The notes below the pieces were generated by a model. The model did no database searches, had not been told where the DNA came from, and worked only from the letters and a program-made list of their open reading frames with translations. The position numbers and the translations under genes are program-made. Positions 27,461 through 36,699 of a stretch of 64,000 nucleotides of DNA are shown here, piece after piece (within the stretch, counting starts at the first letter, position 1; the number at the start of each line of letters is the position of its first letter). The stretch is from Acinetobacter baumannii (GTDB lineage Bacteria > Pseudomonadota > Gammaproteobacteria > Pseudomonadales > Moraxellaceae): the NCBI RefSeq assembly GCF_009759685.1, contig NZ_CP046654.1, forward strand, positions 3,658,001 to 3,722,000, given 5' to 3'.

Positions 27461-27676
27461 ATGGCTAAAAGAAAATATAAGAGTGATAAGTTTCAAGTAC
27501 GTCGTATTAACCGTCAATGGTGGGTACTTGAAAAAGATTTAGAAACTAACTGTTACAGCAAGCATGAACAGGTAGCTACTAAGACATTAGCTAACAATTA
27601 TGCTGACGATTATATAGAGCAGTATTATATGAACCTCTACATTCAACAACAGTTGAAAAAACCGGAAACCGTATAA
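27461..27676 (+). CDS. Small basic hypothetical protein
   Basis: A 71-residue protein not recognised. The N-terminal half is strongly basic and aromatic (KRKYKSDKFQVRRINRQWWVLEKDLE) and the C-terminal half is helical with several tyrosines (NNYADDYIEQYYMNLYIQQQL). It has no membrane helix. The charge distribution could suit nucleic-acid contact, but no named domain is visible. TAGGAAAA lies just before ATG 27461 and a terminator overlaps the stop, so it looks like a real single-gene unit. Confidence 0.55.
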   Translation: MAKRKYKSDKFQVRRINRQWWVLEKDLETNCYSKHEQVATKTLANNYADDYIEQYYMNLYIQQQLKKPETV

Positions 27677-27697
27677 AAAGCCTCCATGGCTTTTTTT
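27675..27697 (+). terminator. Terminator overlapping the stop of the small basic protein gene
   Basis: Stem AAAAAGCC / GGCTTTTT with a 5-base loop, followed by T. It begins within the TAA stop codon. Confidence 0.85.
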
Positions 27698-27747
27698 ATT
27701 TATAATTTAATAAGTTAAATAAAATTAAAATAATAAAATTTTGACAT

Positions 27748-27840
27748 AAAAAAAACCTACATCTTGGGGAAAATGTAGGCTATAAAATGCACAAAAAGGA
27801 ATTATATATCCTTTTTGATGAAAAGAATTCTACGATAATA
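27748..27840 (-). ncRNA. Candidate small RNA, copy 1 of a CATCTTGGG-loop family
   Basis: Read on the minus strand, this stretch has a hairpin TCCTTTTT-type stem (27793-27816), a short linker, then a terminator hairpin CCTACAT / ATGTAGG (27756-27779) followed by eight T. The loop carries CCCCAAGATG. A second region at 37166-37252 has the same arrangement, loop core and flanking TATAG. No ORF is present. The 5' end is only a guess from the length of the second copy, and no good promoter was seen. Known Acinetobacter small-RNA families were not checked. Confidence 0.45.
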
Positions 27841-28282
27841 TAAGACCTTATTTTATATTACTTTTGTAAAGTTAATAGTATTTATTGTATTAACCTCTAA
27901 TAACTTAAATGCTTTTTCTTTATAAATTTTTTCTCATAAATATTTAAATTAATTAACTCTTCACGAGTTAAAATGTTTTTGATGTTTGAGTTTTTTATAA
28001 AAAACGCTATTTGAATTTTATAAACAACTGTTTTAACAAGTTTTTTACAAAAATACGCATAATTTTTTCAAGTTAAAATTCTACATTTCATAATCTTTAG
28101 GAGATTAAAAGTTAATAAATAACATATGCATAGATGATTAATAAAATTTTTATTTTAAAAAAACCTTTATTCGAGACGAAAAAAACATCAAATATTAATT
28201 TTTTATAGCTTTTGTGGTGACGACACAACTATTACAATACAGTTTATAAATAGTTTAACTCTTCAGCAGTTTTAGGCATGTT
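27841..28282. other. AT-rich gap before the PAS-GGDEF-EAL gene
   Basis: About 440 bases with very low GC and no convincing ORF, RNA gene or repeat. It presumably holds the promoter of the gene at 28283 and, on the other strand, that of the candidate small RNA. Confidence 0.4.
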
Positions 28283-30376
28283 ATGACTTCAATGTCGAAC
28301 ACTACCCAAAAGCATTTTATTGTTGAGCAGTTTCCTTTACCGACTTGGGTCAGTGATGAAAAAGGCTTAATTTTATACTGCAATACGGAGTGTACAAAGT
28401 ACTGGCGCGATACTTCTCCTCCATTGTTTCAACAATGGCTAGATTTCGTGTACCCTGCCGATTTAGAAGAAGTTAAAAACAAATGGTTAGATGCGATACG
28501 ACTCCGATCAAGAATTGAATTTAAATGCCGTCTTTTGCATAAAACCCATTATTATCGATGGTGCAAAATTTCTATTCAATTGTCGAAATACCATGAATCT
28601 TCTCAAGAAAATGAATGGTTTATTAGTTTTCTAGATATTGACCAAGATATACAAGAGCAGCAAAGCTTACGAAAAGATATCGATATACAAAATCAAATGC
28701 TCGATATCAGTGTCGATTGTATTAAGGTTTTAAATACAGATGGCACTGTATCTCATATGAATAAATCAGGATGCCTTGCATTAGGCATACCTGTAGATGA
28801 AAAAAAATTTGGCATGAGATGGTTAGATCTTTTACCTCCTCATATTCGTAAACGTGGAAGAGTTGCTTTAAAAAAAGCCCTGCAAGGTAAAGTAGCCCGA
28901 TTCGCCGGCATGAGTTGTTTACCAAATCAAGAGCCTGAGTATTGGGATAATATGCTCACCCCAATTCAACATACAAACGGCGAAATTATTCAGATATTGT
29001 GTGTTTCGCGTAATGTCACTCAACAGTATCTTACCGAAAACCGTCTAAGGGATATTAGCGAGAGAGATGAACTCACAGGATTATTTAATAGACGTTCATT
29101 TAAGCTACAACTAAAACGCACCCTAGCCTACTCAAGAGAAACCCAAACCAGTGTAGGGCTACTTTTAATTGATCTAGATCATTTCAAGCATATTAATGAC
29201 ACTATAGGTCATAGTGCTGGTGATCACTTATTAAAAATCCTGTCTAAACGTTTTAATCAGTGCGTAGACCATGAACGATGTTCTGTCGCTCGGTTGGGTG
29301 GCGATGAGTTCGCAGTTATTGTTAGCCATTTAGAAAATGAGAATAATGTTCGTGAACTTGCTGAAGTATTGCTTCAACAACTCAATCAACCCATTACATA
29401 TGCTGGGAATGTGCTTAACGGCGGCATGAGCATTGGCTGCGCCATTTATCCTCAAGATGCAGTTGATCAATCGAGCTTATTAAGTTGTGCCGATATGGCA
29501 TTACATGACTTAAAAGCCCGTGGTCGTGGCGGCATACGTATGTATAACCCAAGTATGATGCAGTTAACCGAGGCAATCGCCTCTCAACTCAACATTGCTC
29601 GCCAGCTTATTCGTCATCATACCATTCAGCCCTACTATCAACCCAAAGTCGATCTAAAAACTCATGCTGTAGTGGGCTTTGAAGCATTACTCCGCTGGCA
29701 TACGACTTCGGCCCAAAGAGGTTTGCCTTCTCAGATTGCTGAAGCTTTTAAAGACTACGATTTAGCCAGTAAAATTGGTGAAATCATGCAACAACAAGTT
29801 TTGCATGATATTGCTAAATGGATAAAATTAGGTTTTGAGCCGCTTCCTGTTTCTCTAAATGCCGCACCAGTTGAGTTCTTAAGAGATAACTATGCTGAAC
29901 GTTTATTAAAAAAGATTAATCAACTTGAAATTCCTACCCATTTAATTGAAATAGAAGTTACTGAACATATGCTGGGTGACCGTGGTTCTGAATATGTTAT
30001 TCGCGCGCTCAATAAACTAAAACAGCATGGGGTACGCATTGCTTTAGATGACTTCGGAACAGGTTTCTCTTCTTTAACACATATAAGAGACTATCCTATT
30101 GATTGCTTAAAAGTTGATTGTAGCTTTATACAAAAGATGCAACATGATCCATCCATTTATGCAATTGTTCAGGCAATTGGCTTACTTGCTCCAAATCTCT
30201 CACTCGGATTAATTGCAGAAGGTATTGAAACACCAGAACAAGAAGAATTACTTCTTCAATTTGGATACAACATAGGGCAAGGTTTTTTATTTGAATCAGC
30301 TATTGATGCTAATCAGGTGATCTCTATTCTTAAACAGGGTCAGGCTTATCTAGAAAGTCACTATTCTATGAATTAA
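28283..30376 (+). CDS. PAS-GGDEF-EAL protein (cyclic-di-GMP turnover)
   Basis: A 697-residue protein with no membrane segment. Two PAS-like sensor regions fill about residues 1-250. A GGDEF domain follows (about 255-420), with LLLIDLDHFKHINDTIGHSAG and an intact RLGGDEF near residue 339. An EAL domain ends the protein (about 440-690), with GFEALLRW, EVTE, ALDDFGTGFSS, LKVD and AEGIET. Both catalytic motifs look complete, so it may make and degrade c-di-GMP. The allosteric I-site (RxxD five residues before GGDEF) is absent; HERC occupies that place. It appears to be a single-gene unit. Confidence 0.9.
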   Translation: MTSMSNTTQKHFIVEQFPLPTWVSDEKGLILYCNTECTKYWRDTSPPLFQQWLDFVYPADLEEVKNKWLDAIRLRSRIEFKCRLLHKTHYYRWCKISIQLSKYHESSQENEWFISFLDIDQDIQEQQSLRKDIDIQNQMLDISVDCIKVLNTDGTVSHMNKSGCLALGIPVDEKKFGMRWLDLLPPHIRKRGRVALKKALQGKVARFAGMSCLPNQEPEYWDNMLTPIQHTNGEIIQILCVSRNVTQQYLTENRLRDISERDELTGLFNRRSFKLQLKRTLAYSRETQTSVGLLLIDLDHFKHINDTIGHSAGDHLLKILSKRFNQCVDHERCSVARLGGDEFAVIVSHLENENNVRELAEVLLQQLNQPITYAGNVLNGGMSIGCAIYPQDAVDQSSLLSCADMALHDLKARGRGGIRMYNPSMMQLTEAIASQLNIARQLIRHHTIQPYYQPKVDLKTHAVVGFEALLRWHTTSAQRGLPSQIAEAFKDYDLASKIGEIMQQQVLHDIAKWIKLGFEPLPVSLNAAPVEFLRDNYAERLLKKINQLEIPTHLIEIEVTEHMLGDRGSEYVIRALNKLKQHGVRIALDDFGTGFSSLTHIRDYPIDCLKVDCSFIQKMQHDPSIYAIVQAIGLLAPNLSLGLIAEGIETPEQEELLLQFGYNIGQGFLFESAIDANQVISILKQGQAYLESHYSMN

Positions 30377-30472
30377 TCATTTACCTTACACACTAAAAAC
30401 AAACAATAAAAATTATAAAATTGGCGATAATATAACCATAACGATAACAAGTTTAGGTTCTTCAACAATAAA

Positions 30473-30490
30473 TATTGTCACAAGACAATA
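30473..30490 (+). promoter_or_regulatory. Hairpin abutting the ribosome site of the usp gene
   Basis: TATTGTC-ACAA-GACAATA forms a 7-base-pair hairpin directly against the AGGAG at 30491-30495. It could act as an operator in DNA or affect ribosome access in mRNA. Confidence 0.3.
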
Positions 30491-30501
30491 AGGAGCAATA
30501 T

Positions 30502-30945
30502 ATGAGTTATCACCATATTTTAGTTCCGGTCGATGGTTCTCCTACTTCACTTATTGCTGTTAATCATGCTGCAAGTCTTGCTAAAGCCTTTAGTAGTAAA
30601 GTTACTTTGGTATATGCGCTCACTATTGATCCATTTATTTCAGTTGAAATTATTGATAGTACAGAAATTGCGCAAGATTATTTTAATAAAGCGAGAGCTT
30701 CGATTCAGAGCATTTTAGATCAAGCTAAAGAACAATTTAGCCAACATGGAATTTCTGTTGAAACCAAAATTGTTGAAGGTCAAACAATTCATACAGAAAT
30801 CATCAAAGCAGCAACTGAGCTAAAAGCTGATTTATTAGTGATTGGTTCTCATGGGCGAAAAGGTTTTAAAAAGTTCTTCTTAGGAAGTGTAACTCAAGCA
30901 CTCTTAGGAGAAATTCATGTGCCAGTATTGGTCGTAACTGAATAA
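30502..30945 (+). CDS. Universal stress protein, UspA family
   Basis: A 147-residue cytoplasmic protein of the Usp fold. It begins YHHILVPVDGSPTSLIAVNHA and ends with the ATP-binding signature GSHGRKGFKKFFLGSVTQALL (G-2x-G-9x-G-S), followed by HVPVLVV. The intact signature suggests the nucleotide-binding type. ATG 30502 with AAGGAG just upstream is preferred over a longer frame from 30475. It shares a terminator with gdhB. Its physiological role cannot be told from sequence. Confidence 0.92.
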   Translation: MSYHHILVPVDGSPTSLIAVNHAASLAKAFSSKVTLVYALTIDPFISVEIIDSTEIAQDYFNKARASIQSILDQAKEQFSQHGISVETKIVEGQTIHTEIIKAATELKADLLVIGSHGRKGFKKFFLGSVTQALLGEIHVPVLVVTE

Positions 30946-30961
30946 ATCTAAACCTTTATAT

Positions 30962-30992
30962 AAAAAACCCAGCTATATAGCTGGGTTTTTTG
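30962..30992. terminator. Bidirectional terminator between the usp gene and gdhB
   Basis: Stem AAAAAACCCAGCT / AGCTGGGTTTTTT with loop ATAT and T runs on both strands. Confidence 0.93.
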
Positions 30993-30999
30993 AAATAAG

Positions 31000-32442
31000 T
31001 TACTTACCGTTATATGTAAATTTAATGAGAGAACCGGGATTCTCTAAAGTATGAGTGACTGAACCATCATCTTTTTGTACATTTCCCGCTGTATCAGTCA
31101 GCACATATAAGGTATTACCTTCTGGACTAGCGATGACATCACGATAACGGTTATTGCTTTTAAACATTGGGATAGCATCATCCAAAGTCGTGCTATATGT
31201 CGGGTCCAATTTAATACGGAAAATCACCCCACGTTTTAAAGATGGGACCAATAATGTATTTTCCCACCCTGGAATCGCTTTTTTGCCTCCCGTATATACA
31301 TATGCCGATGACGGTGCAACCGTTGGCCAGCAAATATATGCCATCTCACCACAAGTAGGGTCATTATAGTTATAGGTATCTTGTACCGTATATAAAGTTT
31401 TCAAAGGTGGCACAAAGTTTTTACCAGTCCATTCAGACTCTTTAGTCACAGGAACACCTGTTGCTACTTTTATCCCGTTTTGAGCTAAATCTTTAATTTG
31501 TGATTTATTGGTTGCTGCCGAATAGTTTGCATAGGCATAACCACTGTCATCTTTATAACCAGCTACATTTGGCCAGCCATAGTTACCACCTTTTAATACA
31601 AGGTTAATTTCATCATCAGAATTTGGTCCTTGCTCAGATTGTAAAAGCTTTCCATTTGGGGCAAATGCTAAACCTTGTGGATTACGGTGCCCTAAAGTGT
31701 AGATATGACTCACTACGCCGTTAAAGCTTGGGTTGTCTTTAGGTATACTGCCGTCCAGATTTAAGCGTAATACTTTACCCATATATGTATGGTAGTCTTT
31801 ACTATTGAGCTCTTGCTGAGTCGGAGTATGCTGTGCCTGATTCGATAAGAATAGATAAGCTAACTGATTACGACCTTGGTCACCAATCGTATAGTAGATT
31901 TTTTGGTCTGGACCAATAACGAGACGACCAGACTGATGATCTTTTGATGACGGTAAACCTGCAATCAAATCAATAGGCTTTTCAAATGTATCTGTAGTTT
32001 TATTATAGGTATATCTACGAATAATTGTCTGATTAGGTAACTCTTTATCTGTAGATTTTGGATTTTTAAAAGTGCCTGAAATATAGATATAAGGGTTATG
32101 TTTAAAGTCAGGATGAAAAGCAAAACCTAACAAACCATTTTGCCCATCAGCATCACTCACAATTTCAGGAACCTGAAATACTGTTTTCGCGCTACCAGAT
32201 ACAGGATTTACTCTTAAAATTTTGCCAGTTGCACGTTCGGTTAACCAAATTTGATTATCTGGCCCCCATAACAAAGCATGTGGTTTATTTAAATTGGACA
32301 GAATCACTTTTTTATCAAAATTTTCTGTTTTCGCTTTTGCGAACTGAGCAGGTGTCAGAGGTATATCTGCAAATGCCGTATGAAACGTAAATAGTTGTGC
32401 AGCACCTAAAAGAGTGATTTTTGCTAATAAATGTTTATTCAT
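31000..32442 (-). CDS. gdhB: Soluble PQQ-dependent glucose dehydrogenase
   Basis: A 480-residue periplasmic quinoprotein that oxidises glucose and other aldoses to lactones. It has a signal peptide (about 1-25, ending TAFA). The mature part closely follows the A. calcoaceticus GdhB beta-propeller: the Gln of DADGQNGLLGF, the catalytic His in SSKDHQSGRL, the Arg-Asn pair in LGHRNPQGLAF, and Lys in PSLKRGVIF that contacts PQQ. Calcium- and PQQ-binding regions appear intact. Its presence points to the calcoaceticus-baumannii complex. No PQQ synthesis genes are in this window, so cofactor supply depends on other loci. It is divergent from the SRAP gene. Confidence 0.95.
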   Translation of the reverse strand: MNKHLLAKITLLGAAQLFTFHTAFADIPLTPAQFAKAKTENFDKKVILSNLNKPHALLWGPDNQIWLTERATGKILRVNPVSGSAKTVFQVPEIVSDADGQNGLLGFAFHPDFKHNPYIYISGTFKNPKSTDKELPNQTIIRRYTYNKTTDTFEKPIDLIAGLPSSKDHQSGRLVIGPDQKIYYTIGDQGRNQLAYLFLSNQAQHTPTQQELNSKDYHTYMGKVLRLNLDGSIPKDNPSFNGVVSHIYTLGHRNPQGLAFAPNGKLLQSEQGPNSDDEINLVLKGGNYGWPNVAGYKDDSGYAYANYSAATNKSQIKDLAQNGIKVATGVPVTKESEWTGKNFVPPLKTLYTVQDTYNYNDPTCGEMAYICWPTVAPSSAYVYTGGKKAIPGWENTLLVPSLKRGVIFRIKLDPTYSTTLDDAIPMFKSNNRYRDVIASPEGNTLYVLTDTAGNVQKDDGSVTHTLENPGSLIKFTYNGK

Positions 32443-32796
32443 AGTTCCACCTTATAAAGTTTTCTAAAGAGTTACTTAAACCGCTGAAAACATTGGTTTG
32501 TATACGTTCTCTATATCTTTTGTATTATGATGATTAGCTCATTTATTAAAATCCAAATTTCTGCAAGGCTCTGTTGCATAAAAGTAGCTATTCAAAACAA
32601 GTGAATATCTTATAAGTTGCCTTATAAATCATTGATCTCATTTTTAAGATAAATAAATTGAAAGAAAGCTTTAACAAAGTAATTGAAAAGTAAAATTTAA
32701 TACTCAAATAGACAATTCAATCTATAAAAATATACATACCACATAGTTAAAAGATCCAAGCTAAAGGTTAAGGATCCTTACAAATCGAATTTCGTT
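32443..32796. other. Gap between gdhB and the SRAP gene
   Basis: A 354-base AT-rich divergent gap. It holds both promoters and a 14-base sequence that resembles an insertion-sequence end (listed separately). A short palindrome AAGGATCCTT lies just before the SRAP gene. I see no ORF or RNA gene. Confidence 0.4.
32567..32580 (+). mobile_element. Solitary insertion-sequence-end-like sequence
   Basis: GGCTCTGTTGCATA resembles the terminal inverted repeats of IS6/IS26-type and IS903-type elements (GGCxxTGTTGCA...). No transposase frame, second end or target duplication was seen. It may be a remnant or chance. Confidence 0.25.
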
Positions 32797-33426
32797 ATGT
32801 GTGCAAATTTTAAACCCCTTAAGAAAGAGCATTCTTATCAATTAGACTTACTTGAACCCACCTTTGATTACAAATCAGATGTCTATCCAAGTGATGATTG
32901 CCCAATAATCTTATCTCATCAAAATGAATGGGAATGGCGAAAAGTTAAATTTGGAATGTTGCCACCATATGCGAAAGAAATTTCATTTAAATATGCAACT
33001 TATAATGCAAGAACTGAAACGGTTGATCACAAACGTTCATTTAAACATGCCTGGTCAAATGATCAATTTGGCCTAGTTCCTGTTGAAGCTATTTATGAAC
33101 CGAAATATATCAATGGTAAAGCACATTGGTATGGCATCTTTCGTCAAGATGGGAAGCCATTTACGCTTGCAGCAATTTATGAAGAAACCATAATTGATGA
33201 GCAGAAAGTTAGAACAATGTCACTATTAACAATCAATGCAGATCGACATTCTTTTATGAAACAGTTTCATAAACCTGACGATGAAAAACGTTCAATTATT
33301 GTAATACCTGACCATCTTAGAAACGATTGGTTAAATTGCAAACACACTGACGCTCCTGACTTTTTCTTAGATATGCCATTAAATGAATTTACGTCTCTGC
33401 CTAAAGCAGAAATGAACAAATCATAA
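32797..33426 (+). CDS. SRAP (YedK/HMCES-like) protein
   Basis: A 209-residue protein of the SOS response-associated peptidase family, which forms a protective covalent bond with abasic sites in single-stranded DNA. The reactive Cys is residue 2 (MCANF), exposed after removal of Met. The NARTETV segment, the active-site Glu region VEAIYEP and the LTINADRHSFMKQFHKPDDEKRSIIVIP segment with the likely catalytic His are recognisable though diverged from E. coli YedK. There is no ribosome site, but the MC start is required by the mechanism. It is shorter than many members yet seems complete. Confidence 0.85.
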   Translation: MCANFKPLKKEHSYQLDLLEPTFDYKSDVYPSDDCPIILSHQNEWEWRKVKFGMLPPYAKEISFKYATYNARTETVDHKRSFKHAWSNDQFGLVPVEAIYEPKYINGKAHWYGIFRQDGKPFTLAAIYEETIIDEQKVRTMSLLTINADRHSFMKQFHKPDDEKRSIIVIPDHLRNDWLNCKHTDAPDFFLDMPLNEFTSLPKAEMNKS

Positions 33427-33582
33427 AATAGTTAGATGCCTAATAAGTGAAAGTAGCAAGCTTAAATAGCTCCCCCTAAAAACTTATGTTATCCTTCGCA
33501 CCTCTTTAAAACTTCAAATTTTCATTATCCATGACACTTACGCCACCTTAAGTTTATTTACCCTTCTCCTTTGTAAATAACT

Positions 33583-33639
33583 CATCACTGTCTAGTGATG
33601 TGGTGTAGTCGCTTGTGTGTTGGTATATCACATCACTAG
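33583..33639 (+). promoter_or_regulatory. Alternative-pairing leader element before the SulP gene
   Basis: Three mutually related segments occur: CATCACT (33583-33589), AGTGATG (33594-33600) and CATCACT (33632-33638). The middle one can pair with the first (7 base pairs, loop of 4) or, extended as CTAGTGATGTG / CACATCACTAG (33592-33602 with 33629-33639), with the third (11 base pairs). This either/or layout is typical of attenuators and riboswitch expression platforms, though a dimeric regulator site is also possible. Confidence 0.45.
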
Positions 33640-33672
33640 CCTTTCTAAAATTTAAAATTCTAGGCTATTTCC

Positions 33673-35127
33673 ATGTTAACGAATCTTCGAGAACAATGGT
33701 TCTCTAATGTCCGTGCAGATATTCTTTCTGGGCTTGTTGTTGGTCTGGCTTTAATTCCAGAAGCGATTGCCTTTTCAATTATTGCAGGTGTAGATCCCCA
33801 AATCGGTTTATATGCGTCTTTTTGTATTGCGGTTATTATTTCTTTTGTAGGTGGCCGTCCTGCCATGATTTCGGCAGCAACCGGTGCTATGGCCTTAGTC
33901 ATGACGACCCTAGTGAAAGAACATGGTCTTCAGTATTTATTCGCAGCTACTATTTTGACGGGTGTCATACAAATTATAGTAGGATATCTTAAGCTTGCTA
34001 AGCTCATGCGCTTTGTCTCTAAATCGGTTGTGATTGGTTTTGTAAATGCTCTCGCCATACTCATTTTTATGGCCCAGCTTCCAGAACTAGTCAATGTAAG
34101 TTGGTACGTCTATCTATTAGTCGCTATTGGTTTAGCAATTATTTATCTATTCCCTTATGTACCAAAGCTTGGAAAAATTTTTCCATCTCCCCTTATATGT
34201 ATTGTTATAGTCACATTACTTGCTTTCTTTTTAGGCCTTGATGTGCGAACAGTTGGCGATATGGGAGCATTACCAAATACTCTACCTATTTTTTTAATTC
34301 CAGCTATTCCTCTTAATTTAGATACACTTCTTATCATTCTTCCTTATTCATTGGCGTTAGCTGCAGTTGGCTTACTTGAGTCGATGATGACAGCCACAAT
34401 TGTTGATGAAATGACGGATAGCCCGAGTAATAAATTTAAGGAATGTAAAGGTCAAGGTATTGCCAATATTGCCTCGGGTTTTATGGGTGGGATGGCTGGA
34501 TGTGCCATGATTGGGCAATCAATGATTAATGTTAAATCAGGTGGTCGCACACGCTTATCTACTTTATGCGCAGGCATATTCTTGCTGATTTTAGTAGTAT
34601 TTTTAAGTGATTGGTTGAAAGTTATTCCTATGGCTGCGCTTGTTGCTGTCATGATTATGGTATCAATAAGTACTTTTGAGTGGCGTTCACTTACCCAATT
34701 TAAAACTAATCCTAAAAGTAGCAATACCGTTATGATTGCAACGGTTGTTGTAGTTGTAGCTACTCACAATCTAGCATTAGGCGTATTGACAGGTGTACTA
34801 CTCTCCGCGCTTTTCTTAGCCAATAAACTTGAAAATGATATACAGGTAATAAGTTCATTAGAAGGCAACGCTCGTTTATATGATTTAAGAGGACAAATCT
34901 TTTTTAGTTCTTCAGATAGATTCATGCAAGGCTTTAACTTTAAAGAAGACGTAAAAGAAGTCATTATTGATCTGACTCATTCACATATATGGGATGTCAC
35001 TTCGGTTGCAATGCTTGATTCAGCAGTAGAAAAGTTCCAAAAGAATGGCATACACGTTACTGTACGTGGTTTAAATGAAGCCAGTTCAATCATGATTGAC
35101 AAGTATAGTACACATGCAAAAATTTAA
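33673..35127 (+). CDS. SulP-family anion transporter with STAS domain
   Basis: A 484-residue inner membrane transporter. About twelve helices (residues 10-390) begin with [33 protein letters not shown], the SulP signature. A STAS domain follows at about 400-475 ([13 protein letters not shown]... [20 protein letters not shown]). SulP proteins import sulfate, bicarbonate or dicarboxylates, often with Na+ or H+. The length and the STAS wording fit the BicA/DauA-like range but do not fix the substrate. An unusual leader element precedes the gene. It is convergent with the S8 protease gene. Confidence 0.88.
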   Translation: MLTNLREQWFSNVRADILSGLVVGLALIPEAIAFSIIAGVDPQIGLYASFCIAVIISFVGGRPAMISAATGAMALVMTTLVKEHGLQYLFAATILTGVIQIIVGYLKLAKLMRFVSKSVVIGFVNALAILIFMAQLPELVNVSWYVYLLVAIGLAIIYLFPYVPKLGKIFPSPLICIVIVTLLAFFLGLDVRTVGDMGALPNTLPIFLIPAIPLNLDTLLIILPYSLALAAVGLLESMMTATIVDEMTDSPSNKFKECKGQGIANIASGFMGGMAGCAMIGQSMINVKSGGRTRLSTLCAGIFLLILVVFLSDWLKVIPMAALVAVMIMVSISTFEWRSLTQFKTNPKSSNTVMIATVVVVVATHNLALGVLTGVLLSALFLANKLENDIQVISSLEGNARLYDLRGQIFFSSSDRFMQGFNFKEDVKEVIIDLTHSHIWDVTSVAMLDSAVEKFQKNGIHVTVRGLNEASSIMIDKYSTHAKI

Positions 35128-35150
35128 AAAAAGGTCCTTCGGGACCTTTT
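35126..35150. terminator. Bidirectional terminator between the SulP and S8 protease genes
   Basis: Stem AAAAGGTCC / GGACCTTTT with loop TTCG. A long A run (T on the minus strand) precedes it and a T run follows. Confidence 0.92.
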
Positions 35151-35174
35151 CAATCATAGAGAATTATATTTTTA

Positions 35175-36353
35175 TTAAGGAGATTTATATAACAAGCGGT
35201 TTGGGCTACCTGAAGGGTTTTTTACTACGTTACTGCTCGCTTGATTTAAAAGATTGGTAGAGATCGTTTGAGGTGAAGCCGTAGGTGTACTTTGAAGCAT
35301 TTCAGCAACTACACCAGCAACATGCGGGGTTGCCATTGAAGTACCATTTAATATCTTGGTAGCTGTATTACTTCCAATCCAAGAAGAATTAATTTGGCTA
35401 CCCGGTGCAAAAATATCAACACAGCTTCCATAATTAGAATAGCTTGCCCGAGTATCGGTATTATCTGTCGCAGCCACTGTAATGGCCTTACTTACTCTTG
35501 CTGGAGAAGATGTACATGCATCTGTATTTGAATTGCCAGCGGCTACGACCATGACATAACCATTATTATATAAATTTTCCACTGCACTATCTAAAGAAGA
35601 ACTTGTTGCCCCACCTAAAGACATATTTACAACTGCAGGTTTTTTACCATTTTTCAATATCCAGTCTAAACCAGCAATAACATTACTTGAGGCCCCTGAC
35701 CCATCACATCCCAAAATCCGGATTGGAACTAAATTGACATTTTTGGCAACACCATAGGTCGTACCACCTACTGTTCCAGCAACATGGGTCCCATGTCCAT
35801 TACAGTCGGTTGTACCATTGCCATCAGATATTGCGGTATAACCGCTTAACACACGTCCTGAAAACTCTTGGTGGCTAGATAATATACCAGTATCCACGAT
35901 ATAAGCCGTAGTACCTGAACCGGTCTGTAAATAAGAATAAGTCGAATTTAATGGTAAAGCTTTCTGGTCTATACGATCTAGTCCCCAATCTGGATTACTT
36001 TGAGTAGTTGCATCAATATTTACTATTGTATCGCTTTCTACTGAAAGAACATGAGGGTTCTTTTTCATCGCTTCAATAAAGGCTACCCCTGCTGTATCAG
36101 GTAAATAAATTGCAAAGCCTTTAAGAACAGTATCGTAGCTTTGTAAAACTTTACCAGCATGTTGTTTAGCAATATTTTGTGCGAAATCTTTAGAAGGACC
36201 TGCATCCTTATTTAATATAACAATATATTGATTTTTAATAATTCCTTTTGCTTGGGAAGAATCATTTACAGGATTTGCAACATTTGAAGCGGCATACACA
36301 AAATGAGTAGCTGCTATTGAAAGACAAATAGCAGACACTTGGCGAATATTCAT
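35175..36353 (-). CDS. Secreted S8 (subtilisin-like) serine protease
   Basis: A 392-residue exported protease of the proteinase K/aqualysin type. A signal peptide (about 1-22, ending VYA) is followed by an I9-type propeptide (about 43-115, QYIVILNKDAGPSKDF...). The catalytic domain has Asp in YIVDTGIL, His in NGHGTHVAGTVGG and Ser in GTSMATPHVAGV; all three residues are present. Several cysteines may form disulfides. GGAGA upstream of ATG 36353 decides the start over the longer frame. A. baumannii encodes an S8 protease called PKF linked to serum resistance; this may be that protein, but I cannot confirm it. Confidence 0.9.
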   Translation of the reverse strand: MNIRQVSAICLSIAATHFVYAASNVANPVNDSSQAKGIIKNQYIVILNKDAGPSKDFAQNIAKQHAGKVLQSYDTVLKGFAIYLPDTAGVAFIEAMKKNPHVLSVESDTIVNIDATTQSNPDWGLDRIDQKALPLNSTYSYLQTGSGTTAYIVDTGILSSHQEFSGRVLSGYTAISDGNGTTDCNGHGTHVAGTVGGTTYGVAKNVNLVPIRILGCDGSGASSNVIAGLDWILKNGKKPAVVNMSLGGATSSSLDSAVENLYNNGYVMVVAAGNSNTDACTSSPARVSKAITVAATDNTDTRASYSNYGSCVDIFAPGSQINSSWIGSNTATKILNGTSMATPHVAGVVAEMLQSTPTASPQTISTNLLNQASSNVVKNPSGSPNRLLYKSP

Positions 36354-36585
36354 GACTATCTCCATATATTATATTTCAGGTATTTTTATGATAATTAATA
36401 ACTTTTTTACTTCAGGATTAAAATTTTAGATGAGAACTTTGAGGAGTTTTATCTGCTTTTAAACCCCAACCATATTTTCATAATTTTTTAGGTTAAACAA
36501 TATCAATCCACTTTTTTATAGAAAAATGTGACATCCATCTACTTATAATTTAAATATTTTATTTTTTTATAATTAAAATATCACT

Positions 36586-36699
36586 CTATTTGGGTTCAAT
36601 AATATAAAAGAAAATAACCATTATGATAAGAACTATAGTAGCCATTGCTAAGTAAGTACCAACAGTATTAAAACTTCTCAGAAACTTCAAAATATCCAT
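36586..36699 (-). CDS. Possible 37-residue single-helix membrane protein
   Basis: A leftward frame from ATG 36697-36699 encodes 37 residues: a short amphipathic start (MDILKFLRSFN), one hydrophobic helix (TYLAMATIVLIIMVIFFYII) and a polar end (EPK). This is the usual design of bacterial small membrane proteins and is unlikely to look so regular by chance, but there is no Shine-Dalgarno site and AT-rich DNA favours hydrophobic codons. It is transcribed in the same direction as the S8 protease gene about 230 bases downstream. Confidence 0.35.
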   Translation of the reverse strand: MDILKFLRSFNTVGTYLAMATIVLIIMVIFFYIIEPK

